From: Sciurus carolinensis
Taxonomy: Eukaryota; Chordata; Mammalia; Rodentia; Sciuridae
Direction: 5' to 3'
DNA: 64,000 nt
NCBI RefSeq assembly: GCF_902686445.1
Contig: NC_062222.1
Span: 134,795,035-134,859,034 of the forward strand
Under the pieces are notes generated by a model. It was not told where the DNA came from and searched no databases. It saw only the letters and a program-made list of their open reading frames with translations. Of the stretch, positions 55,501 to 64,000 are shown one piece after another; position 1 is the stretch's first letter, and each line of letters begins with the position of its first letter. The position numbers and the translations under genes are program-made.

Positions 55501-58339
55501 AGACCAGTCCCAGAGTCTTCATTCACAGAGACAGTACGCATGTGAATTGTGCGGGAAACCTTTTAAACACCCAAGCAATCTGGAGCTGCACAAACGGTCT
55601 CATACAGGTACACTGACCCGTACCCACAGGCACGGGGACGGAAGTAACGTGCATTGACACCCTGCCTTGTTTGTGTAAGAAGTTTTGCTCTTTTCTTGAC
55701 AAGGTCATTGATATTCTTAAAACTCAAGAGACATTAGCTACACTTTACTTTTCATTTTTGTGTGTGTGTGTGTGTATATATATGTATATATGTATATATA
55801 TATATATATTAGCAATATATAGTAGTTATTTTATTTTATTTTATTTTATTTTATAGTAGTTATTTTATTTATTTATATGTGATGCTGAGAATCAAACCAG
55901 TGCCTTGCACGTGCTAGGCAAGTGCTCTGCCACTGAACCACAACCCCAGCCTTTACTTTTCATTTTTGGTAATGCCTCTTAAAGTTCTGCAAATGGTTTT
56001 ATAGAGCCATTTTTAAAAAATAGCATACTTTTTATTTAGTTATAGTGTTATGTGACAAACTGTCCATTTCTAAAGAAGTATAGTCAGTTATTTTAATGCA
56101 CTCAAAATTCCTAATTAATCTCAAAATAATCATGCTATATTTAGTTGTTTCTTTAGAATTAGATTAACTTTATTTTTACAAAGCATAGTGTAGATTAATT
56201 GAAACAAAAATAATGTAGTTTGAATAATTCTAAAATGTCTCTCAGAAGTAATTTGAATATCTGATTTGAGGAATTAAGATTTTGGAGACAGGAGGTAATG
56301 GTTTTAATGAGAATCAGTCTTAACCATTTGATATTTTCCAAAGAAAATTTCTTCATTTTTAACATTGAATTTTCAAGGTTTTATCAATTCATACCGTCTC
56401 CCCTTTCTCAAACTTTTAAAGGTGTTATACTGTATATTATAAATCACACATATAGTATACCATATACATATCACATTATGTAATACCTACATATAACTTT
56501 CCTATAATTAGACATGATGACTTTAATAACATTACAAATTAAAGAAATGTACAATTGGAGTCATGAGACACAGCATGCACAGGAAGCTTCCAAAATAACC
56601 ACACAGTGTGTCATTGCATTTTTTGACATAGTGTTCCCTTATCACTTGGGATTCCCAGTTTGCTTAGGAGATCACCACCTCACGTATATTTGGGAGACTT
56701 CAGTAATTGTATAAGCCATTTATAAATTAGTGTATTTGAATATAAAGTGCTATTATTATTATTATTACTCTTAGTTCAAAATGACTCCATGTGTGGGCAT
56801 CACAGACTCAATTTTGCCTTGGCTTTTGCTTAAGTATCCTGCAACCTAATGATCACTGTGATTTTTTGAGAACTTTGCTATTTGGCTTTAAAGGAAACTA
56901 AATTACTTGTCTGAGAGAACATCTGTTGAGCAGGGCAACAAAGTGGGAACCCTTTCAGGGACCTGCAATCCCCAGACTATTTTCAGAGTAGCGCAGGGTG
57001 TTACTTGCCTTTTCATCTTCTCTCGCGAGCCTGCGGTGGAGCCTACCAGTGGCTGCGCGGTGTGACAGTGTCCCATCCTGATGGCCAGCGAAGTGCACTT
57101 GTACATCATGGACTTCATTCCCTTCATTTCTAATGAAGCACGCGCTGATAGACACAACCCACGTGCACAGAATGTCTTGGAGCTGGGTTTTAACAGTGCA
57201 GGGATGCTGAGGCCAAAAAGTCTGCCACCCACTGGAGTGGGGTCATTAACCTTGGCCACTTAGCATCTTGGTGACCAGTGACCTCCCTTTCTTCAATATA
57301 TCTTTTATGGGAATTTTAACTTGCCTATTATCCTGGTAATTTAATACATAACTCTTTCTTGGACTCCCAAAATACAGACTTAATGGATTATAATCATTTA
57401 GGGCCCAGGAAGCCATTAGGCATTTTCAGGGAAAGACAGAAGTGAGGCTGCCCAAAAACATAGCAGTGCCCCAGCACTGTGGTCAGGAGGGAGCACAGTG
57501 TCGTAATTTCTTGAAGAGGGTCTTAATGCAGCCGTGCAATTGAGTGGAATGGGGAAAGGGAGGGCTCTTGGCTCAGTCTGCTCTTTAGTTTGGGGACCCA
57601 GGTGGCAACTTGATGGACACCTTCTGCAGGTCTGAGTGTGCAGGCTGTGTGCACACAGCTGTGGTTTCATGTAGCAGCATCCATTCTCCACAGCCTGTTC
57701 TGTCCCAGTGGGATTACTGAGAACTAGTAAATGAGAGGTGACTAAAGACCACAGAGGAGCACCTCTCCTGCATGAAACCTCTTTTTCTCTTGTGAGCATG
57801 TCCACCAAGGCTGGGAGGCAGCAGAGAGGGGCCATCTCTGTGTCCCATTGTGTTTCAGGAGGTCCCACCCTGTTTGGGGCTCCCATATTCGCACCTCAGG
57901 AGGCGCACGTGGGCTGCCTGTCGTCTTAGGAGCAAGTGGTGAAGTGGAGTCAGGCTGAAGAACAGGGAGCAGGTTACTGCTGTTCAGCAGAACTCCCTCT
58001 GCTCTCCAGCAGGAGAGGAGCCTGCCGTGCAAATACATGCATTCAGCTTCACCACAGGTTTCTACCTGGAGGGCCATTTGATGATTTAGAGGAAAAGATG
58101 TAGAGACTTCACTGCGCGTCATCTCTGTGAGAGCTAAGTGTGAGGATCAGAGATGCCACTGTCCTGCTCTGGGGAGAGTGTCCTGTTCCATGTGAAAAAG
58201 GACATGGGATCATTTAAACATTTTAAATAATCGTTGTTCAAATGCTAGTACTGGTTTTACAAATTGTTGTGTTTTGTTTTGCTTTGTTTTAGGTGAGAAA
58301 CCTTTTGAATGTAACATATGTGGGAAACATTTCTCTCAG
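52370..58339 (+). CDS. ZBTB49: ZBTB49, BTB and zinc-finger protein 49 (5' part, runs out of window)
   Basis: Exons 52370-52521, 54514-55607 and 58293-58339 join in frame into the first 431 residues. Residues about 15-115 form the BTB/POZ dimerisation domain ([20 protein letters not shown], then [17 protein letters not shown]). A long Ser/Pro/Glu-rich linker follows. The first C2H2 finger lies near 391-413 (CELCGKPF...HKRSH). A TGEKP linker leads into the second finger, which breaks off at [10 protein letters not shown] in phase 0. The family protein carries seven C2H2 fingers; the remaining exons are not in this window. ZBTB49 is a nuclear transcription factor reported to act with Miz-1 to activate CDKN1A and slow proliferation. 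No frameshift is seen. Confidence 0.96.
52898..53097 (+). repeat. B1-dID SINE
   Basis: 'taatcccagcttcttgggag', 'cttagcaagaccctgtctga' and 'agctcagtggtaaagtgctt'. The flanks share AAATCAG. ZBTB49 intron 2. Confidence 0.85.
54491..54506 (+). repeat. T16 homopolymer at splice acceptor
   Basis: A sixteen-base T run, then AAATCAG and ZBTB49 exon 3; it is the pyrimidine tract of that acceptor. Confidence 0.9.
54514..55607 (+). CDS. ZBTB49: ZBTB49 exon 3 (BTB C-half, linker, first zinc finger)
   Basis: Acceptor AG at 54512-54513 follows a 16-base T run. The exon has 364 full codons from [20 protein letters not shown] to HKRSHT and leaves in phase 1 with donor GTACAC. It includes the acidic/polar linker and [20 protein letters not shown]. 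Confidence 0.96.
55758..55861 (+). repeat. compound simple repeat (TG)n(TA)n(TTTTA)n
   Basis: TG run to about 55775, TA-rich run to 55810, then TTTTA pentamers at 55826-55853 flanked by two copies of 'agtagttattttatt'. Confidence 0.88.
55873..55952 (-). repeat. ID SINE (inverted)
   Basis: 'gctgagaatcaaaccagtgc' and 'cactgaaccacaaccccagc' mark an inverted ID in ZBTB49 intron 3. Confidence 0.78.
55960..58290. other. ZBTB49 intron 3, no further gene
   Basis: AT-rich to about 56900 with an (ATT)n at 56746-56767, then less AT-rich unique sequence. No exon signals beyond exon 4 at 58293. Confidence 0.45.
58293..58339 (+). CDS. ZBTB49: ZBTB49 exon 4 (start of second zinc finger)
   Basis: This 47-base exon (acceptor TTTGTTTTAG, donor GTGGGA) codes [15 protein letters not shown]. 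It completes a TGEKP linker and the two Cys ligands of finger 2. The His ligands must be in the next exon, beyond the window. Confidence 0.94.
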
Positions 58340-58784
58340 GTGGGAATACTCTTATTTACTATTGATAATCGGAAACCTGAAATGCAGTCTTTATTTTTGT
58401 TATGAATAAGACACCCTCTTGTACTTGGAGTGAAGCCTCTGATAATATCTGTGACTTGAAGATTTCAGAATAAGTCAGGAGATAGTTTTCAAGAACACAA
58501 ACTTCTCGTTCACAGGTGGGAGTGGGGGCACATTTTGTTCTGTGTGCAAGTTCTCACCGTGCCTTTTCCTTTTCCCTACCAAGGATGGGTCCCATCCTAG
58601 ACCATGCCTTTTCTTTGGTGAATGAAGTTCCCGTACACCACACAGAGTGTGGCTTCTCTGGAGCCTACAGATGATGTTCCACTAACAGTCTTCTTATTCT
58701 TAACAGGACTAGATGTTAAGATATTTTCGGGGGAAAAAATAGATTAAACCTTTGTGTGCGCTTGCGCACTTGTGTGTGTGTGGC

Positions 58785-58967
58785 GGGGAGGTACTGGGGA
58801 TTAAACCCAGGGATGCTTCATCACTGAGCTATATCCCCAGCCCTTTTGGGGTTTTTATTTTGAAACAGGGTCTTACTAAATTGCAGAGGCTGACCTTGAA
58901 CCTGGAGTCCTCCCACCTCACCTTCCTAAGTAGCTGGGGTTACAGGTGTGCACCACTGTTCCCAGCC
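58785..58967 (-). repeat. B1-dID SINE (inverted)
   Basis: 'gattaaacccagggatgctt' (ID) and 'gtagctggggttacaggtgt' (B1), next to a TG-rich run. ZBTB49 intron 4. Confidence 0.85.
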
Positions 58968-59754
58968 TAATCGTTTTTATTACCTGCTTTTACTGCTCTC
59001 TTTTAGCTGACCTCCATTAAGATCATTTGGACAGGTAGTTAATTCTCTCATTCAGAAAATTTTATTGTACCTTCTTGTGGGCAGATACTGTGCTAGGCAC
59101 TGGACACAAGCCTAGAGATTTAATGTTTTACTGAAAAGTTCTAGAAATACCTGACTTTTGGGCTCCTGCTTTTCTCTCTGAAATATGAAATTCATCTCTT
59201 CATGACCAGGTGCGGAGTACTGGGCTTCCAGAGGGAAACCAGATGGCAGCTGCTCCTGGGGCCTGAGGGCAGATGCGTATAGCTGCTGCTCAGCTAGGAA
59301 AATAAGCCTGGGCTGTTCCCATTGGGAGTGGGAGACCCTTGGTGTGGAAGGGCTGGAAGGGAGGCCTGCAGAGTGTGGAAGCAGAGAGTGCCGCCTTGTC
59401 CCCCACAGCCAGCCTTTTAGTGTCCCCTTCATCACTGAGGGTGTGCACCCCCTTACCCACACACCCAGACCTGCCGACCTAGTTCCACTCCACTTCCTAT
59501 CATTGACTGCCTGCTTGCAGTGACATCACAAATCCAGCATTCTTCATGTGTGTGACGACCCTGTCCTCCTGGATGTTGAGTTCCTCTGGCTGGACGGTGT
59601 GTGTATCATCCATCAGGTGCTCCCCTGCAGGAAGTGGTGAGCTTGTGATGAGCAGAGTTGAGATGAGCAGAGTGCCCGTCCCTCCTCCACCGTTCTAGTG
59701 GCGACCCTGGCTTCCTCCTGCTTGCTGGGCCCAAGGGTCCGAGCTTGGTCTCTA

Positions 59755-59885
59755 GAGCCAGGTGTTCTGGATTTGAAGCCTGCCTCTGTCGAGTCTCACT
59801 GCTGTGTGACATTGAGCAAGTGTATTTTCTTATCGGTAAAATAAGGAAAATAAAGTTGCTTACCCCAGCAGAGTGTGCAGGAGGG
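59755..59885 (+). repeat. MIR remnant
   Basis: 'tgtgtgacattgagcaagtg' and 'tatcggtaaaataaggaaaa' are MIR core landmarks. Confidence 0.7.
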
Positions 59886-60576
59886 AGGGAGTTAGGCTAA
59901 GTTCTTAGCGTGGAGCCTGGCAGTAGCAAGTCACTCTCTGCTTTCCTGTTGCCGCCGCCCGCCTCCCTCACCAGCCCTCGCTGCTTTGGGTCCCAGTCTT
60001 CCTGTGGGACCTCCCTGCCCCTACTTCCCACGCCTTTGGTGTTATGGACAAGCCCAAGAACTGCATTCAGGGGCGTTGATAATGAGGGATCACAACTTTT
60101 CTGGTTGTTTTTCTTCTTTTTTTGTATGTGTGTGTTTTTTTTTCTTTTTCATTTTTCTTATTCTTACAATGGGAACACTACTACTTCATGGACACAGACA
60201 TGAAAGCCCTTTCTACATTTAAATTGCAATAATACAGCGTGCTTTGACATTCTGCTCAGAAACCTTCCATGGCTCCCTCTGGTAGCCAAACAAAGTAAAG
60301 CCAACATCTAGGCCTCCTTGCATTTGCCTCCCTTCTCTTCTGACCGTGACGCCTGGTGCCTACCCTCAGAGACGCTGATTCCCTGGTTTGGGTGGGCTCG
60401 AGTACTGTGGTTATTTAGAATACAGTGATTTTGCTGGGTAGACAAGTTTGACACCTGCTTCAGGTCCTGGCCTTCGCTTGCCCTTGCCCTTTTAAATCGT
60501 AGCAAGGCAGTCCTGTCTGGAACAGACGCCCTCTTCTTTTCTTCTGAGTTAGTGACTATGTTTTTGTTAGGTTTCT

Positions 60577-60769
60577 ATTTTATTTTTAATTTTTGGTACC
60601 AGAGATGGAATCCAGAGGCATTTTATCACTGAGCTAATTCTCCAGCCCTTTTTGTTTTTTATTTTTAGGTAGGGCCTCACTAAGTTGCTGAGGCTAGCCT
60701 TGAACTTGAAATCCTCCTGCCTGAGCCTGTTGAGTTGCTGGGAATGCAGGTGTGCATCACCACACCAGA
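60577..60769 (-). repeat. B1-dID SINE with perfect 15-bp target duplication
   Basis: TTTTGTTAGGTTTCT flanks it at 60562-60576 and 60770-60784. Body: 'gatggaatccagaggcattt' and 'actaagttgctgaggctagc'. Confidence 0.9.
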
Positions 60770-60784
60770 TTTTGTTAGGTTTCT

Positions 60785-62325
60785 GTGAACATAGAGTTAT
60801 CTATAGCCACAGTCTTTAAATGTAGGTTGCAGTGCTTTTTTATGGCGAAATGATGAAATTTTTATGAACAAGAATTGTTTTAAAGACTTCATTCACCAAG
60901 TGTTTATTGCAAGCCTGTCCATGAGCTTCACTGCGGCTAGAGAGGACAAAAGTAAGGCCTCAAGGAGCTTATCGTTCAGAGGAAGAGGTAACCATTTGAA
61001 CCATCAGGGACACTCACACACGGAACGAGCTGTGCCGGAATGTGTAGGGGAACAGTGTGGGGAGAGGAGAGTGGTCCTTCTCCTGAAAGGTGTGGTGTAG
61101 GCAGGGCGAGGGCAACGGCTACAGAGCACCCTGGAGACAAGGTGTGCAATGCCAGAAGTCCCTGGCACTCCAGGGCGGGAGAGCAGCAGTGCTGTCTGCT
61201 TGGGGATGTAGGGCACACGATGCCCACCCTGTCCTTCAGCTCTGCTCATGAATGAGAATGCAGGTCTGTGGCTGCAGGGCATTGGCCTCCCCCATGTCTT
61301 TTGCCAGCAGTGTTTTAGTAGCAGTGAGCGCCCAAAGATCTTTCCTTCTGAGAATTGGAAAGTTTAAAAAACACAAGAATTTCTTACCCTGTAAACTGAG
61401 GATTTAGTGTTTAGTACAGTTAGATTTTATTAAGAAGTTAACTGCAACTTCATTAATGAGCCAGCACACTCCGTGGCCTTCGGCTTGGGAAAGCTGGTAT
61501 CCTGTCTCATTGTGCACACAGAACACGTAACCTGCATGCTGCGCCTCTCCAGGTCTTGCGCAACAGTCCCCACGTTGCTTTGGAGTGTGGCTGTGACTTT
61601 TCTGAGGTGCCATGTCTCCTGTGCAGTGCACACAGACATGTGGAGTACATCCAGGGCAGTGACGGAGCAGGAAATCCGGCACACTCAGCTGCCTTTGGAA
61701 AAGGAGCATTTGTTCTGTCCCTCAGGGAGGCAGAAAGAAAAGTGCTGGGCAGTCTCGCAGGTTGAGTCCTGAGAGCCAGGAGCGGGTGAGAGGCAGTGGT
61801 CTCCCCATATCTGTGTCTGAACTGGGTGACTCCCTCGGTCCCAATGCTCAGGACACCCTCTAGGTGTCTGCTGAGACGCAGAGGTCCCAGGGTATAGGAC
61901 TAATACCAGGGTGATCTTTTCCCCACTCCACGATGAAAATGTCAAAAATGAGGACATCAAAATGAACTTCTGCAATTTATCTTTTTAATTTTACTACTTC
62001 ATGGAATCCTAAGTCTTGATACTCCTGAACTAGATGACTTTTAAGGTTTCAGATCCCTTTTACCTCTAAGTCTTGAGATTCCTTGACTTGGTTATATCAT
62101 CACTCAGCTGCCCTTGAGACAACTCACAAAAGGGAATGGAGGCTGTTGGTCATGTTTAAACACTGATGTTCAAGACAGTGTCGGAAGAGTTCATTATAAA
62201 ATCATTCAATTCAGGGGTTTCTTTTCTATTCAGACTTTCTGTTAAGTTCATCTTTATTTAAAGTGGTATTTACCTAAAAAAAATTGAAATTCCTTTACTG
62301 GTGATATTTTTATCATAGTTTTAAC
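60785..62325. other. ZBTB49 intron 4, no feature assigned
   Basis: Unique intronic sequence. The next zinc-finger exons were looked for and are not present before the window ends. Confidence 0.45.
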
Positions 62326-62329
62326 AGCA

Positions 62330-62690
62330 TAAACTTTGGAGTCAGCAGGTAAATCTGAATTAGAGAATTCAATCCAAATTTTATGACCTGAAACCAGTAA
62401 TTTACCTCCCAGATTCCTCAGTTGACTTCTGTACAGAATATGATATGCTTTCTAAGACCCACGACAACTAGGAATGGTGGATGCACTTGTAATCCCAGCT
62501 TTTGGGAGGCTGAAGTGGGAGGATCTCTTGACTTTATGCAGGATCTCAAGACTGGCCTGGGCAACATAAAACCCATCTCAAAAAAAAAAACAGTGGCAAC
62601 TGAGTTAAATATTCTACGTGACCACTTAGCAAAGGGCTTCATTCATGGTAAACGCTTAATAAATGAAAGCTGTTAGCATTGTTACCACCT
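62330..62690 (+). repeat. MIR split by a B1
   Basis: The MIR 5' part ('actttggagtcagcaggtaa', 'ccagattcctcagttgactt') and 3' part ('aacgcttaataaatgaaagc') lie on either side of the B1 at 62468-62592. Confidence 0.65.
62468..62592 (+). repeat. B1 monomer
   Basis: 'ggaatggtggatgcacttgt', 'cagcttttgggaggctgaag', then an A11 tail. It has no ID half. Confidence 0.8.
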
Positions 62691-62942
62691 TGTAAGGTTT
62701 TAATGAACACAAACAGAGATGGTTTTAACGTGGCCTGTGCACTCAGGAGGTCCTCTACGTGGTAGTATGGCAGAAGCTTGCCAAGCATAAAACCAAAGCT
62801 CAGGCCTTGCAGGCCCAGGTGTGCTGTATGACCTGTATTGATTATATTCAGAGAGTCATCTAAACAGAATGAATAGTTCTATTAGTTTTATTTAATCTAC
62901 TTCTATAATATTTATCAGACTTACATGTGCTCCTTACTTTTG

Positions 62943-63112
62943 ATACACAGAATTGAACCCAAGGGTGTTCAACCACTGAGCCACATCCCCAGCCCTTTTT
63001 ATGCTGAGACAGGGTCTCACTAAGTTGCCTAGGACCTCACTAAATTGCTGACTTTGAACTTGCAATCTTTCTGCCTCAGCCTCCTGAGCCATGTGCACCA
63101 CTGCACTTGGCC
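62943..63112 (-). repeat. B1-dID SINE (inverted)
   Basis: 'aattgaacccaagggtgttc' (ID) and a B1 half with an internal repeat of 'cctcactaa(a/g)ttgc'. ZBTB49 intron 4. Confidence 0.82.
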
Positions 63113-63789
63113 AAACGTGCTGATTTATCTGGCAGAAAGAATCGTCTTCATCATATGTTTCCAGTAGGAAGTAGGTAAAGAAGCATGTGGAAGTTTTTTC
63201 CAAGTGCTAATTAAGAGGAAGACCATTTGATCATATTTGCTCTGAAAATAAATGATGTCTTTTTAAAAAGGGAAAGTCAAGCCTTACTGAAGCTTAACTT
63301 GGAGGCTTTCAGTTGTGGTACACAGTTCACAAAACGACTTGAAGCCACAGGGTCCTGCTGGCCATTGAGCAGCAGTGCTGTTCAGATTGTTCCAGGACTG
63401 ATGGGCTTAAAGCCACTAGTGATGTGTCACTCCCACTCTCCCTGGGTGCTAAGTGGACTGTTGTGTTGACTGCTGAGAACGTGCTGGCTTATTCAGGGTT
63501 TCTCCACAAGTGGAGGAGTTTAGCCTCACACAGACCAGTGTTTATTTGCAGCCCAACCATGAAACTAGAGTAATTACGTTATTCATCTGAATCTGTTTTC
63601 CATCTAGAAAATAGAAATGATATTAGCAGATAACCAGTGATGTGTGCATTTCAACAAATATGTATTACTGTTGATATTTATTGTGATTTTACTCTTCTTG
63701 TAGTTATTCTGTTAACAACTGGATGTTTCCCAAAGTTTTGCCAAATTATTTCTCTTCATTTGTAGAAAATAAACCTAAGTTCTCTTAAG

Positions 63790-64000
63790 CTGTATTTTTT
63801 AAAATATATTTTATTGTAAACAAATGGGATACATGTTGTTTCTGTTTGTACCTGAAGTAGAGGCATACCATTTGTGTAATCATACATTTACATAGGGTAA
63901 TGGTGTTTGATTCATTCAGTTATTTTTTTCCTTCCCCCCCCACTCCTCCCACCCCTCTTTTCCCTCTATACAGTCCCTCCTTCCTCCATTCTTGCCCCCC
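63790..64000 (-). mobile_element. LINE-1 3' end (inverted, continues beyond window)
   Basis: Read on the minus strand, a G-rich polypurine tract leads to 'cattaccctatgtaaatgta' and a terminal AATAAAAT, the 3' UTR of a sciurid L1. The clean sequence suggests a fairly recent insertion; the body lies off the right edge. Confidence 0.75.

Noticed and set aside
58340..64000. Further ZBTB49 zinc-finger exons
   Set aside because: I looked for CxxC...HxxxH frames following the TGEKP pattern and found none; the gene must continue outside the window.

Overview
The window is nuclear DNA from a rodent, most likely a member of the squirrel family (Sciuridae). It has intron-split vertebrate genes with GT-AG junctions and two CpG-island promoters. 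It is dense with ID SINEs (tRNA-Ala-like, with the phrase GGTTCGATCC...CAGCACCAC) and with composite SINEs in which a 7SL-derived B1 half is joined to an ID half (B1-dID), a combination typical of squirrels and their relatives. Older MIR, L2, L1, MaLR LTR, Tigger and hAT-Charlie remnants are also present.

Three protein-coding genes can be reconstructed exon by exon, in the order known from human 4p16. (1) TMEM128, minus strand, coding exons between 14888 and 5443, gives a 165-residue four-pass membrane protein. (2) LYAR, minus strand, coding exons between 41190 and 28701, gives a 395-residue nucleolar zinc-finger protein. (3) ZBTB49, plus strand, starts at 52370 and runs off the right edge. 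Its BTB domain, linker, first C2H2 finger and the beginning of the second finger are visible. I recognised these from remembered family sequences; no search was run.

Layout: 1-4150 is intergenic and holds a nearly complete non-coding MaLR retroelement whose 3' LTR carries a second, gammaretrovirus-like LTR. 4150-14960 is TMEM128. 14960-28515 is intergenic, repeat-rich and without a recognisable gene. 28515-47600 is LYAR. 47443-47740 is a shared, head-to-head CpG-island promoter for LYAR and ZBTB49. 47740-64000 is ZBTB49, mostly introns. The last 210 bases are the inverted 3' end of a LINE-1.

The genes do not form a pathway. LYAR (ribosome biogenesis and growth) and ZBTB49 (BTB zinc-finger regulator linked to cell-cycle arrest) are tied by the bidirectional promoter, while TMEM128 has its own CRE/ETS-type CpG promoter. 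No new biological system was found. The points most worth a second look are the bidirectional promoter, the paired ETS/CRE sites at TMEM128, very long homopolymers serving as splice-site pyrimidine tracts in LYAR and ZBTB49, a 75-bp tandem duplication, a 26-bp alternating purine-pyrimidine tract, a CTCF consensus match and several SINE insertions with perfect target-site duplications.
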